Shown here: positions 41,406 through 50,634 of the stretch, piece by piece
Position numbering within the stretch: position 1 is the first letter of the stretch
Layout of the letters: each line of letters begins with the position of its first letter
Source of the DNA: Trichomonas vaginalis G3
Lineage: Eukaryota; Parabasalia; Trichomonadida; Trichomonadidae
NCBI RefSeq assembly: GCF_026262505.1
Contig: NC_067205.1
Span: 25,053,693 to 25,117,692 of the forward strand
Length of the DNA stretch: 64,000 bases
Direction of reading: 5' to 3'
Made by a program: the position numbers and the translations under genes
The notes under the pieces: generated by a model
What the model saw: the letters and a program-made list of their open reading frames with translations, nothing else
What the model was told of the DNA's origin: nothing
Databases searched by the model: none

Positions 41406-41603
41406 TTACACCATATTAAAATCATCTCTCTTCAATATTATCTCATAAAAGTTCTCGTTACTGGAGAAAGTCAATGAAACATAAACATTCTCATTCATAA
41501 ACTTCTTTCTTATATCATCTATTCGCTTCAAAATGTCTGAACAATTGCTAACATCTTCTACAACAGTTATTTCATCATGAATGACCTTCAAGAACAAGCT
41601 CAT
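41406..41603 (-). CDS. Small protein of Maverick B, unknown
   Basis: A 65-residue product with start and stop that abut both neighbours exactly (one base apart), the tight packing that supports a real gene. Mixed helix and strand, no motif recognised. No counterpart seen in Maverick A, whose left end is missing. Confidence 0.5.
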   Translation of the reverse strand: MSLFLKVIHDEITVVEDVSNCSDILKRIDDIRKKFMNENVYVSLTFSSNENFYEIILKRDDFNMV

Positions 41604-42485
41604 TTAATATGCTATTAAAATCATCTCAATAATGAGTCCATCCTTTCCATCTTTAGGTAGCACAACATCTTTCATTGAAGAAGGTTCGACAAGTCTTATG
41701 TTAAACTTACTGACAAAGTTTGTTATACTATAATGCTTCGGTGGCGAATACATGTAGTTTGAAAGACATAATATAGATTCTTCAGCAAATTCACTTATAC
41801 TGGATTTTATAACAATGTTCTCACGAGACCAAATACCACCAATTGACAATCTTGTAAGCAATCCTGCTGAACCTTCAACTGTAAACGTCGATGGTAACAT
41901 TCCACGAAGGTCATCTATTGACATCTTTGAGTCACTGAATTTAAATATTTTCTTAAAGCAATCGTCATTATCTAACCATGCAATAGCTTTGAAGTTTTCA
42001 TTCGAATATACATCTGCTTCATTAAATGTAAAACCTGACTTCTTTGCAGAGATGACTTTAAAATCTATTGAGTTTGTTTCAAAATTATATGCTATGCTAA
42101 CTTCTGAAGGTAATGGATGTCCTTCCGCAGTCAGTTGTTCTCTCACTACCGTTTGAAGCTTTGTGTTAAAAACTTTCATGTCATCTCCTGTGTCTAGGTT
42201 CACATACACAGCAACAGGAAAACTATCTTGCTTCTTTGTTTCATCATTATACCTCAAAACATTAAAGTTCTTCAATAATATTGTTCTTCCTGCTGGAATA
42301 CTTCGAACCTGTCTGATTTCAATAGCTTTCTCACCTCCTACATACTCTACCCAGTGCCTTGGATATTCATAAGTATACTGACTTTCTTGAATTTTGGTAG
42401 GTTTCATCATAACGTGTTCATAGTATATCTTTATACTCTTGTCAGTTAGACTCGGTGCTATGTTCTGAATATTTCTGACTTGCAT
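41604..42485 (-). CDS. Maverick B beta-rich structural-type protein
   Basis: The internal MQVRN start at 42485 is chosen over a longer frame because Maverick A starts at the same word; it gives 293 residues. The WVEYVGGEKAIEIRQV segment near residue 45 resembles WIVNINEEKYIGITSM in the protein at 58208, so the two may be paralogues. Its place, divergent from the packaging ATPase with 16 bases between starts, suits a virion protein such as a minor capsid or vertex protein; this is not proven. Appears whole. Confidence 0.6.
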   Translation of the reverse strand: MQVRNIQNIAPSLTDKSIKIYYEHVMMKPTKIQESQYTYEYPRHWVEYVGGEKAIEIRQVRSIPAGRTILLKNFNVLRYNDETKKQDSFPVAVYVNLDTGDDMKVFNTKLQTVVREQLTAEGHPLPSEVSIAYNFETNSIDFKVISAKKSGFTFNEADVYSNENFKAIAWLDNDDCFKKIFKFSDSKMSIDDLRGMLPSTFTVEGSAGLLTRLSIGGIWSRENIVIKSSISEFAEESILCLSNYMYSPPKHYSITNFVSKFNIRLVEPSSMKDVVLPKDGKDGLIIEMILIAY

Positions 42486-42501
42486 TTTTAATGGAGATAA
42501 A

Positions 42502-43389
42502 ATGAAGCATTTAATACATGACGTAGATGAAGACATGAATGAAACTACAGACAAACTTAACTCTTCTCTCATTCTTCCTTTCAGTAAGGACTATGAGTTC
42601 TGTTCAAATGGCGTTTATTTCTATTGTGGAAAGATGGGTTCAGGTAAGACATTTAATTTAATTCGTCATATACTCATAACAGAACGTTTAGGAAATGACT
42701 CATATTATGACCAAATCATTATATCAGCAACTTCAGACTCTATGGACTCAACAGCGAAAACATTTATGTCAAAAGTTCAAGCCTCTGTCGTTAAAGTTCC
42801 AGACAGTGAACTCATTGAATTTCTTCAACGTTACATTCGACGTAAGAGGAAATATTATGCCATCGTTGAATTTATACAGTCAGGAATGCAAAAGACTTCT
42901 GAGGAGATGGAAAGAATTATTGACAAACACCACTTACGTCAGTACTCAGGAGTTTACGATATGAAACGACTGACAAACTACATTCTATCAAAACTTTCAA
43001 AATACCCCTTCAAAAAATATCCTTCAAACACTCTGCTCGTTTGCGACGACTTCGCTGGTAAAGGTTTAGTGTCAAAACCAGACTCACCATTAGCTAATAT
43101 CATTACTAAAGTCAGACATTACCACTTAACTGTAGCAATACTTATGCAAACATGGAGGTTTTTAGCTTTAAACATAAAACGTCTCATAACTGACTTCGTT
43201 ATCTTTCAAGGTTTCTCACGTTATGATATTGAACTCATTTGGAAACAGTCAGGTATAACATTACCTTTTGAAGAAATTTGGGAAGCATATAAGTCTCTCA
43301 TCTCTCCTCGTTCATACCTTGAGATTCATATCATGACTAATACCATTAAAGTCAAAAATATTCCATGGGAACGACCAACATTGTTTTAA
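42502..43389 (+). CDS. Maverick B packaging ATPase (FtsK/A32 type)
   Basis: This reads as 295 residues. Walker A GKMGSGKTFN lies near residue 45, Walker B TLLVCDDF near 175, and a conserved AILMQTWRFL segment near 215 stands where sensor/arginine-finger elements sit in A32-like ATPases. These enzymes pump DNA into preformed capsids in Polinton-like viruses, adenovirus-unlike NCLDV and their kin. Its overlap with the next minus-strand stop is four bases. Reads as whole. The existence of this gene with a capsid gene region in the same element argues that the family formed virions. Confidence 0.92.
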   Translation: MKHLIHDVDEDMNETTDKLNSSLILPFSKDYEFCSNGVYFYCGKMGSGKTFNLIRHILITERLGNDSYYDQIIISATSDSMDSTAKTFMSKVQASVVKVPDSELIEFLQRYIRRKRKYYAIVEFIQSGMQKTSEEMERIIDKHHLRQYSGVYDMKRLTNYILSKLSKYPFKKYPSNTLLVCDDFAGKGLVSKPDSPLANIITKVRHYHLTVAILMQTWRFLALNIKRLITDFVIFQGFSRYDIELIWKQSGITLPFEEIWEAYKSLISPRSYLEIHIMTNTIKVKNIPWERPTLF

Positions 43390-43778
43390 AGTTTAACCTT
43401 CAATTGACTGATGGTAAACAAATTCCATGCATCTCTGTCGCCATTTCTGTTAATATTTTTGCTGTCATTCATATCATCCACTTCTCCATCCGTTAGCTTT
43501 TGAGGATATGCGTTAGAATAGCTGTTCTTAAATGAAGGCTTTTCACCTTTGAGAGCATAAACTCTATAACTTTCTGCATACTTTATGTTTGAACCTCCTG
43601 AGCCATCATTGACATAAATTTTTATAGGCTTCCACCCTTTGTTCATGTTCCTGCTTCTTCCCTTAGCTCTTTTGTTCAGTAGTTCTACATCTTTATACAC
43701 AGCTCCTGTCTCAGTGAATTCAACAATATTTTCATTCGTTAGCTTTACATTCAAACCCTTGTCGAGTATATTGTTCAT
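43386..43778 (-). CDS. Small conserved Maverick protein
   Basis: It gives 130 residues from the ATG at 43778 (MNNILDKGLNVKL), the start shared with the A copy. Basic middle (NKRAKGRSRNMNKGWKP) and Gly/Ser-rich VNDGSGGSNIKYAES. Function unknown; the same place and strand in both elements. Confidence 0.6.
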   Translation of the reverse strand: MNNILDKGLNVKLTNENIVEFTETGAVYKDVELLNKRAKGRSRNMNKGWKPIKIYVNDGSGGSNIKYAESYRVYALKGEKPSFKNSYSNAYPQKLTDGEVDDMNDSKNINRNGDRDAWNLFTISQLKVKL

Positions 43779-43812
43779 TTCATACATATAAAAGGTTTTT
43801 ATTCTATATGAA

Positions 43813-44427
43813 ATGAGAAGCAAATCCATCTTAGCTGGTGCCGTTAATGTTCCAATTGAACCAACATCAAATGTTGACTCACGAACGACAAACAATATTG
43901 TCATAAAGAACTATAGTTCAGAGTGTTTGAAAGAAAAAGAACCAGAACTGAAATCCGTGAATTTAAACTCAGCTTCAAACGCTAACGCTACATCAGATGT
44001 TAAGTTAGAGTATCCACCACTGGACCAAGTTCTTTCAAGAGAAGCCAACGACAACCCTTACACAAATGTTCAAACAAATCCTTCAGATAACGTAGACCAT
44101 TACCTTCTTCAGTTATACCAAACAATTTTACTCAAAGACGATAAGAAGCTTTTGACAAATCTTATAAGCAAGAACCAAATAATTCTAACAAAGGAGGACC
44201 TTGAAAATGTTATATCACGAATAACAGGGAAACAATGTGTCATTGACTATCTCGACCCTGAAATCGAATGCTGTGGTCAAACGCCACCATTCATGAAAAT
44301 AGGTAACATCCGCATCATTGAAACACCAGGAACTACAGGAGTTGAGTTTAAGTATAAATATTCGAATGAATATACAAAACTTTCAACAGAATATAAACTT
44401 TGTTTGAAATATGTTTTAGTAAATTAA
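43813..44427 (+). CDS. Conserved Maverick protein, unknown
   Basis: A 204-residue frame. The N-terminal 90 residues are low-complexity S/N/T/P; the C-terminal half is well conserved with Maverick A (LLKDDKKLLTNLISKNQIIL, then ITGKQCVIDYLDPEIECCGQ). The C terminus overlaps the next minus-strand gene by four bases. A disordered front with a compact end is common in scaffold or maturation proteins, but no family can be named. Confidence 0.65.
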   Translation: MRSKSILAGAVNVPIEPTSNVDSRTTNNIVIKNYSSECLKEKEPELKSVNLNSASNANATSDVKLEYPPLDQVLSREANDNPYTNVQTNPSDNVDHYLLQLYQTILLKDDKKLLTNLISKNQIILTKEDLENVISRITGKQCVIDYLDPEIECCGQTPPFMKIGNIRIIETPGTTGVEFKYKYSNEYTKLSTEYKLCLKYVLVN

Positions 44428-44693
44428 AGCAATTTGTAATATCTATCCAAAACTTCTTCAACAGTATCGAACTCATCTTCATAATGCAAACCTAATCTTA
44501 TTGACTTGGTGCAGTTTTCACTAACACAATATAGCGCTTTGCGCTCGGCGCCTTTGACGCCTTTTTCTGTTCTCTTGACTGACATAACTAATTCATTTGT
44601 TTCATCAAACAGCAACAACCAAAGTTCATGACCTAATACATAACATTCATACTTTATATTTTTAGCTCTGAGTTCTCTTGTAAGCTGTTGCAT
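44424..44693 (-). CDS. Small protein of Maverick B, unknown
   Basis: This predicts 89 residues; its start overlaps the end of the next upstream gene by 40 bases in another frame. Mixed alpha/beta with one aromatic LWLLLFDE stretch. There is no counterpart in Maverick A at the same place, so it is either a B-specific gain or was lost from A. Confidence 0.45.
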   Translation of the reverse strand: MQQLTRELRAKNIKYECYVLGHELWLLLFDETNELVMSVKRTEKGVKGAERKALYCVSENCTKSIRLGLHYEDEFDTVEEVLDRYYKLL

Positions 44694-45430
44694 TTAATAT
44701 TTTCTAAAAAGTCAACTTCAACAGTCATTCGCACTGGTGCCTTCAGTTCTACAGGCTCGCCTTGAAAGTCAACAAGTCTGAATTGCATGTCTTTCAAATT
44801 ATGAGGACTAATGCGAATCCATTTACCTAAATGAGTTGCTATGACAGGAACGTTTGGAATGAACATTGAATTGACTGCATAACAGAAAGACTTATATTCT
44901 ACTGAACCTTTACTATTAACTCCTGAAATGCCTGTGACATTAGCTATTTTAGACTCAATGTACAAACAATTACCATAACATACGTATGGAACAGATTTCA
45001 TCTCAATCGTTTTGTCAACACTTTTCAAAGGAAATGTCATATGGTATGCACCCAGAAGCAATTGAACTCTATGACTCATTCGTGTTATCTTAAACTCCTT
45101 TGCATAACTGAACTTCAAAACTCCTGCAATAAGTTTAACATTCATTAAGTTTTCTTCGTTATCCTTGTTTATTGTAGTATTTATGAGAGCATTTAACACT
45201 CCAGCTAATGTTTCCATCTTATATTCTACATTATTGTGAAATCTTATTTCGTGCTTCTTTCCATCTATTTCAAACTCCATGAAATCTGTTTCATCTGTTA
45301 TGACAAAAGTTGCGATAGTATTGAAGTCAACAACTCTGAAAGCAAGTGCTTCATTCTGAAGACCTAAGTTTGTTTGTAGCTTTACTATTCCGTATTCGTT
45401 TGGGTCTGTACTTTGCAAATAGAACAACAT
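44654..45430 (-). CDS. Maverick B second structural-type protein
   Basis: It encodes 258 residues, the counterpart of 9767-10546 in A. The MLFYLQSTDPN start, a segment (EIDGKKHEIRFHNNVEYKMETLAGVLNALI) with the beta-hairpin-then-helix form seen in tail or penton-type proteins, and MKSVPYVCYGNCLYIESKIANVTGISG are conserved. It is divergent from the collagen-bearing fibre gene, 17 bases apart. I infer a vertex or fibre-base role from this pairing. Confidence 0.6.
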   Translation of the reverse strand: MLFYLQSTDPNEYGIVKLQTNLGLQNEALAFRVVDFNTIATFVITDETDFMEFEIDGKKHEIRFHNNVEYKMETLAGVLNALINTTINKDNEENLMNVKLIAGVLKFSYAKEFKITRMSHRVQLLLGAYHMTFPLKSVDKTIEMKSVPYVCYGNCLYIESKIANVTGISGVNSKGSVEYKSFCYAVNSMFIPNVPVIATHLGKWIRISPHNLKDMQFRLVDFQGEPVELKAPVRMTVEVDFLENIKCNSLQENSELKI

Positions 45431-45447
45431 TTTATTCTCATTAAAAT

Positions 45448-46497
45448 ATGACTATTGCTGCATATGCGTATGAAACAAATGAAGCAAGAAGAGCACATGA
45501 ACTAGTAAACGAAAACTCAACTTTAACCATTGAAGGCAATGATTTAGTCATTGACGATGGAAAAACTAAAAAAGTCATTGATTTCGATACTTTTAACACT
45601 TATGACCCATTCATTACAACAAGCAAGGTTCCTATCATAAATGATGGAACGGTGCAATATATAAATTCTACAGTAGATGCCTCATTAGTGAAAGTACTGA
45701 ATGTTCTCATTGAATTGTTAAAGAGCTTTCGATTTGACGACAACATTAAATGCTTAAAGAATTTAGTCATGAATGAGAAACAAATTCTTGGCGTTGCTGG
45801 TAGCAGTAATGATGTACACCTTATGACATTAGAATATTATAACGAACATAAAGATGAACTGAAAGGAGAGAAGGGTGACACCGGACCTCAAGGACCACAA
45901 GGAATACAAGGAATACAAGGAATACAAGGACCTCAAGGCGAAAACGGTTTGGATGGAAAGGATGGAAAGGATGGAAAAACTGCTAAATCATGGATATGGG
46001 ACCTTATAAATACTGGTTTAACAGCTGCTTCATATGGAGTTCTTCAATACCAAATCGGAAAGATATGGGCAGTACTTGGTGAAGAAGTTTTAAATGACGT
46101 TAAAAATGCTTTGAACTTCATTTCAAATGGTTCGGATACTATTAAAACTTTATCTGGTTGGATGCAAGAAACAAGGAGTCAAATAGATACTGTAAGACGT
46201 ATAGCAAACAATGCACGTACGGGATTGGATACTTTACGACAAGCACAAAATACACTAAAGGAAGCAAATGATATTCTTGGCTCAGTATCAGACATGCATG
46301 AAGATTGGCTTAAAGGTATTGACAAATCTTTAAAAAATCACAGTCAGTCTATTGCTGACTACAAGAAAAGTATAGATTTTTTACATAGTGCTATGGACGT
46401 ACATGATGGAAGCATAAGGAACTTACTTAATGCTAACAATAACTTACCAGGAACTATTAAAGCATTTATAAAGTCCTTTGTAAAACCCGTGCTCTAA
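45448..46497 (+). CDS. Maverick B collagen-like fibre protein
   Basis: A 349-residue product. The N-terminal 140 residues resemble the first fibre gene of A. Then comes a run of about twelve Gly-X-Y triplets (GPQGPQGIQGIQGIQGPQG and GLDGKDGKDGKT), then a long helical and coiled-coil region. Collagen-like triple helices form rigid stalks in phage and giant-virus fibres. CTCATTAAAATATG before the start contains TCATT, a fit to the trichomonad initiator. It is followed after 11 bases by the fibre-tip gene; together they probably build one fibre. Confidence 0.8.
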   Translation: MTIAAYAYETNEARRAHELVNENSTLTIEGNDLVIDDGKTKKVIDFDTFNTYDPFITTSKVPIINDGTVQYINSTVDASLVKVLNVLIELLKSFRFDDNIKCLKNLVMNEKQILGVAGSSNDVHLMTLEYYNEHKDELKGEKGDTGPQGPQGIQGIQGIQGPQGENGLDGKDGKDGKTAKSWIWDLINTGLTAASYGVLQYQIGKIWAVLGEEVLNDVKNALNFISNGSDTIKTLSGWMQETRSQIDTVRRIANNARTGLDTLRQAQNTLKEANDILGSVSDMHEDWLKGIDKSLKNHSQSIADYKKSIDFLHSAMDVHDGSIRNLLNANNNLPGTIKAFIKSFVKPVL

Positions 46498-46508
46498 CAT
46501 TTAGGTCT

Positions 46509-48515
46509 TTGAGAGCAAGAGCATTGAAGTCAAGAGATGCAGAAACTCCAACAGAAGGAACTGAAACAACAGAAACTCCAGAAGAACCACCAAAACCAAC
46601 AGCTAATGAAATATTGTTCGAATATTTTCCAAGGTACTCTGTTCTCATTGCATACATTCAAGAAATACTTAAGAAAGCAGACTTGACTTTAGGAGATGAT
46701 GAAAGTTCTGTATATCTTTCGTTCCAGTTTCAAATAGCAGAACTTTTGAGACAGATATGCTTAATGTATGACAACATCTCTGATTTCACAAGATATGATG
46801 ACGACCATGACCCCGAACACGGTGAAGAAGAAGTTTTACAAACATCCATTAAGACAGGAAAGGTTTTAACTCAAAGTCTCATTATTGACACCAAAGATGG
46901 CGAAGTGGACGTTCTTCAAGAGCTGAAGAAAAATACTTCTTCGGGAGGTGGTGGTAGGCATGAACTTGAAATAAATGAGATAGAAGAGAAATTAGCCGAA
47001 AAAGCAGATAAAGAACATAAACACAATATCTCCGATATAAATGAACTTCAAGCTACATTAAATAGTAAAGCGGACAAAAATGAACTTGACGCAATGAACA
47101 AAGTTTTGAAATCTCATAAACACAATATCTCCGATATAAATGAACTTCAAGCTACATTAAATAGTAAAGCGGACAAGAACCATGTTCATTATATAACTTC
47201 AGACGAACAGATTATAACGGACTACCATGGATATTTAACACGAAGTGATGAAGCGAAGACAAAAAATGTTAATGAAAGAAGATATAAATACATTCGTGCT
47301 AAAGGTTATGACATAAGCTGTACTGTACAGTATGATGTAGCTAAAGCACCAGAAGCATTTGGTTATACCGGTGAAATTTATGCCTCTACTTTCAATGTTA
47401 ACGGTGTATTAGTTGAACCAAGATTTACTTTGAGAGTTAAGGCAAAAATAACGTTTGAAGATGCTATTAAAAGTAAAGCTGACAAAGTTGAACTCGAAGC
47501 AATGAACAAAGTTTTGAAATCTCATAAACACAACATCTCCGATATAAATGAACTTCAAGCTACATTAGACAGTAAAGCTGACAAGAACCATACACATAAA
47601 TCCTTCACTACTGTTAGAGCAGACGACATAATATTGAACTTTGACCTTGGTTCAAGTGCACCATTAGAAAATCCAAGTACAAGCGTAAAAGATACTCTTA
47701 ACAGTTTAGATAAGAGTTGCAGGAACATTGAAAGTCATGCCAGAAACTTTGAAGCATATGAACTACCAACAATGTTAGATAAGAAAGCAGATAAAACTTA
47801 TGTGGATGCAGAACTAACAAAGAAATTTTCGAAACCAGATACAATGACATTTACAACAGAAATTATAAATGGTGAACCAGCAACTCCATTTGAATTTGTT
47901 AGAGGTCTTCAACCAGATACTTTTGAATTTTTCTTGGATAATTCTATTGAACTAACATTACATTATAAAAGTGGAACAAATGCAACATTTCATCCGGGAG
48001 ATACATTCCAAATGGTATTTAATGACATAAGTTCTTTAGAATATGTTTATAGAGTTATGAGCATATATGATTTAATATATCCTATAGGAGCTGTTTATAC
48101 GTCTATGAATCCAATAAATCCAAACACTTTATTTGGTGGTAGATGGTATGAAATAGTTGACAGTTTTCCATTCTACACTAATACGCAGTCAATGAAGATG
48201 GGAGGTTCAAAGAAAATAGGTATTGAAAACCTTCCTTCACATATGCATAGGTTCAGTGGAAGAACATCTGTGGAAGGAAACCATTCACATTCAATAACAA
48301 AAAGAGGTTATATAAATCTTGCAGCGGGTTCGAATAGACAGGGAATGAACAGATATGATATCTCAGATGACCCCAAAGATGTTAGCACAGGTATTTTCTG
48401 TGGAACTGCAGGAAATCATACACATGTTGTAGCTGGTATTACAGACCCAGCAGGTAATGGAAAAGATTATATGCCTCCTTATATAACAATGCACGCTTGG
48501 ATACGAGTTGGTTAA
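46509..48515 (+). CDS. Maverick B fibre protein with tail-collar-like tip
   Basis: This reads as 668 residues. A helical N-terminal region is followed by three copies of a shaft unit with KHNISDINELQATL and KADKN words, then a conserved block VHYITSDEQIITDYHGYLTR shared with A. The last 140 residues match phage tail-tip (collar/Gp10 C-terminal) layout: YPIGAVYTSMNPINP, FGGRWYEIVDSF, GGSKKIGIENLPSHMH, GNHSHS, GNHTHV, ending MPPYITMHAWIRVG. The shaft and tip differ from A by repeat number and by the block before the tip, so this is the fastest-changing gene of the backbone, as expected of a receptor-binding protein. No ATG lies at the very start of the open stretch. Confidence 0.8.
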   Translation: MRARALKSRDAETPTEGTETTETPEEPPKPTANEILFEYFPRYSVLIAYIQEILKKADLTLGDDESSVYLSFQFQIAELLRQICLMYDNISDFTRYDDDHDPEHGEEEVLQTSIKTGKVLTQSLIIDTKDGEVDVLQELKKNTSSGGGGRHELEINEIEEKLAEKADKEHKHNISDINELQATLNSKADKNELDAMNKVLKSHKHNISDINELQATLNSKADKNHVHYITSDEQIITDYHGYLTRSDEAKTKNVNERRYKYIRAKGYDISCTVQYDVAKAPEAFGYTGEIYASTFNVNGVLVEPRFTLRVKAKITFEDAIKSKADKVELEAMNKVLKSHKHNISDINELQATLDSKADKNHTHKSFTTVRADDIILNFDLGSSAPLENPSTSVKDTLNSLDKSCRNIESHARNFEAYELPTMLDKKADKTYVDAELTKKFSKPDTMTFTTEIINGEPATPFEFVRGLQPDTFEFFLDNSIELTLHYKSGTNATFHPGDTFQMVFNDISSLEYVYRVMSIYDLIYPIGAVYTSMNPINPNTLFGGRWYEIVDSFPFYTNTQSMKMGGSKKIGIENLPSHMHRFSGRTSVEGNHSHSITKRGYINLAAGSNRQGMNRYDISDDPKDVSTGIFCGTAGNHTHVVAGITDPAGNGKDYMPPYITMHAWIRVG

Positions 48516-48534
48516 AATCTTTAACTTTACATAA

Positions 48535-49621
48535 ATGAGCTTGAAAGAAGTATTCGAACAACATCCATGGAGGTCATTTAAGAAGTTCAATGAAGCTGCA
48601 AAGAGTTGGGGATTTACTAACAGAGCTGAAGTGAAAAGGTTCTTTGACAAAAATGTTGTACATCAAACAAAAATAAACCCTTACGACTACTTTTTACCAA
48701 TTTACTCCAACACTCCTGACGCATACCAATTTGACACTCTCATTCAAAGCAGAAAAGGAGGACATAAACCATTCCTCATCTTCATAAATGTTAACACTCG
48801 TAAAGCATATGCATATCCAATGAAAAATAAAGGAACTCGTGAAGTGTTAAGAGTTTTACAAAAGTTTGTAGCAGAACATAACCCAAGTACTTTAACATCA
48901 GACCAAGACAGTGCATACCTCAGCAATGAAATCACAGAATTTCTCATTAAGCATAACATAACTCACTACACTACTGAAGACCATAACCATAACATACTCG
49001 GCATCATAAACCGCTTCATAAGGACTCTCAGAGATTTAAACCAAGAGCGAGACTTTACCGAAGAAACAATGAAACATTTTCTCGAAGTATATAATTCCTC
49101 AACACATTCTACAACAGGACATACACCAAATTCAATGACACAACAACAAGAAGAAAAGTATATACAAAAGAAACGAAGCCAAACACAAAATATCAGAAAT
49201 TCAACACAATTTACCCTCATTCCTGGTACAAAAGTTCGTGTAGTTCTTGACGACAAACCGTTGACAAAGAAACGTTTAAGGTTAAGTCGAAATTATTATA
49301 TTGTAGACTCTACGCAAGGTAATGGATATCTTATAAAAGCTGCCGACGACTCTATTGCGTTTTATCCTCGACATAAATTAGTCGAAAGTAGTAATGGCAA
49401 ACTTGCTGAAAACCATTGACGAAGCAAAGCGAGGAGTGGTTATTGAAATACTTGGCTATAACACAAACGATGACACTTATAAAGTAAGATATGAAGGAGG
49501 CGTTGAAGATGTTATACCATCTAAGAACTTGAGAGAGTCGAAGCCAACACATCTGGGACCATTAGAGCGGGAGTACTGGAAAGACAAAAATATGCCAGAA
49601 AGAATAAGAAAATTCTTCTAA
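48535..49621 (+). pseudogene. Maverick B integrase (retroviral type)
   Basis: N-terminal helical region (LKEVFEQHPWRSFKKFNEA), rve-like core (YQFDTLI, TLTSDQDSAYLSNEI, GIINRFIRTLRDL), SH3-like segment (LIPGTKVRVVLDDKP) and a chromodomain-like C terminus (YEGGVEDVIPSKNL). It would cut and join the AG-ended termini. It is 20 bases after the fibre gene. Lightly broken. Confidence 0.88.
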
Positions 49622-49653
49622 ACTTTTTCATTAGATGTAAATCAGACAAAAAT

Positions 49654-49730
49654 ATAATTTAGGTGAAGAGGTTAGATCTCACCTGTTTTTTCACCTCTTT
49701 TTTCACCCCGTGAATTTTCATGAATTTTCA
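49654..49730. repeat. CACC-word palindromic repeat of Maverick B, copy in first gap
   Basis: TTAGGTGAAGAGGTTAGATC, then TCACC words every 11-12 bases separated by T-runs, then the TGAATTTTC word twice. The same unit recurs near 50499, 51602 (inverse) and in both terminal repeats. Confidence 0.85.
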
Positions 49731-49740
49731 CAAAAGACCA

Positions 49741-49797
49741 AAAATAAAGTTAGTTTTATTTTTTTTTTATTTTTTTATTTTGTATGTAAGAACAGAA
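49741..49797 (+). promoter_or_regulatory. Likely Maverick promoter before KilA-N gene 1
   Basis: AATAAAGTTAGTTTTA, a T-rich run, then TTTATTTTGTATGTAAG just before the ATG at 49798. The arrangement is shared with 15309, 50581 and 52441. Confidence 0.5.
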
Positions 49798-50463
49798 ATG
49801 TCAGTCGAAGCAAAAACATTCACGAACAAATCTAATGGTGAAACATTCACAAAAGGCACTTATAACGGTATTGAAGTCTTACGTAGAGACAAGGATGGTT
49901 ACATTAATGCAACAAAGATGGCAAGAGAAGCGGGAAGGTTAAACCATTTAAACAGATTTCTCAATAGTACTAAAATGCAGGAAATTCTTGAGTTTTGGAT
50001 GAACGAATACGGTGGAGCCAAAAGTGGCTCGACCTCAAAACAAGCATTTTATGAGCTTACTAAGGGCGTTATGAATGAATTCAAAGGTATTTACATACAT
50101 GCTGACCTCGTTCATTTTGTTGCTGAATGGTGCTCTGTAAAGTATGCATTTTATGTCAAAGATATTATGGACTCCATAGACAAGAAAGTTCATGAGAAGT
50201 TAGATGAAGAAGAACTCGAAGATACAGTGGAGAATGCTAAACCTTTGTTCGAAGAAGAAGTTGGAAAAATGTGTGAAAAACAATTAGAACATGAACGTGA
50301 GATATATTATGGTTATAGAGATTCTCCATACGAACTAGACCAATGGGAACAAGAAGATTTAAAGAGAGAATTTAGAGAATATGAACTCGCTAAGATAGCA
50401 TTTGAAGCTGCAGAAAAGAAGTTAAAAGTTTGGGGTCGTTTTGTACAAAAATATTGTGAGTAA
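49798..50463 (+). CDS. KilA-N domain protein 1 of Maverick B
   Basis: The ATG at 49798 is preferred over an upstream in-frame ATG because it directly follows the promoter-like block; it gives 221 residues. Residues about 15-115 are a KilA-N domain (VLRRDKDGYINATKMAREAG, then GIYIHADLVHFVAEWCSVKYAFYV), a DNA-binding fold of phages and large DNA viruses. The C-terminal half is charged and helical. Such proteins often act as regulators in viral DNA replication or transcription. No counterpart in Maverick A. Confidence 0.9.
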   Translation: MSVEAKTFTNKSNGETFTKGTYNGIEVLRRDKDGYINATKMAREAGRLNHLNRFLNSTKMQEILEFWMNEYGGAKSGSTSKQAFYELTKGVMNEFKGIYIHADLVHFVAEWCSVKYAFYVKDIMDSIDKKVHEKLDEEELEDTVENAKPLFEEEVGKMCEKQLEHEREIYYGYRDSPYELDQWEQEDLKREFREYELAKIAFEAAEKKLKVWGRFVQKYCE

Positions 50464-50498
50464 ATGAACCATTTATTTTTATTGAATTCACCAAAAAA

Positions 50499-50577
50499 TA
50501 TAATTTAGGTGAAGAGGTGAGATCTCACCTGTTTTTTCACCTCTTTTTTCACCTCTTGAATTTTCGTGAATTTTCCC
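50499..50577. repeat. CACC-word palindromic repeat of Maverick B, second gap
   Basis: Contains the perfect palindrome GGTGAGATCTCACC and the T-run-separated TCACC words, directly before the next promoter-like block. Confidence 0.85.
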
Positions 50578-50580
50578 GAA

Positions 50581-50634
50581 ATAAAAAATAAAGTTAGTTT
50601 TATTTTTATTTATTTTTTATTTTGTATAAAAGAT
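50581..50634 (+). promoter_or_regulatory. Likely Maverick promoter before 50635 gene
   Basis: AATAAAGTTAGTTTTA, T-rich run, then TTATTTTGTATAAAAG and the ATG at 50635. Confidence 0.5.

Noticed and set aside
45880-45990. Host collagen gene
   Set aside because: The Gly-X-Y run is inside a Maverick fibre protein with Maverick neighbours on both sides.
46509-48515. Bacterial prophage contamination because of the tail-tip domain
   Set aside because: The gene is embedded in a Maverick backbone with integrase, polymerase and terminal repeats, with the same AT-rich composition, and occurs in both elements.
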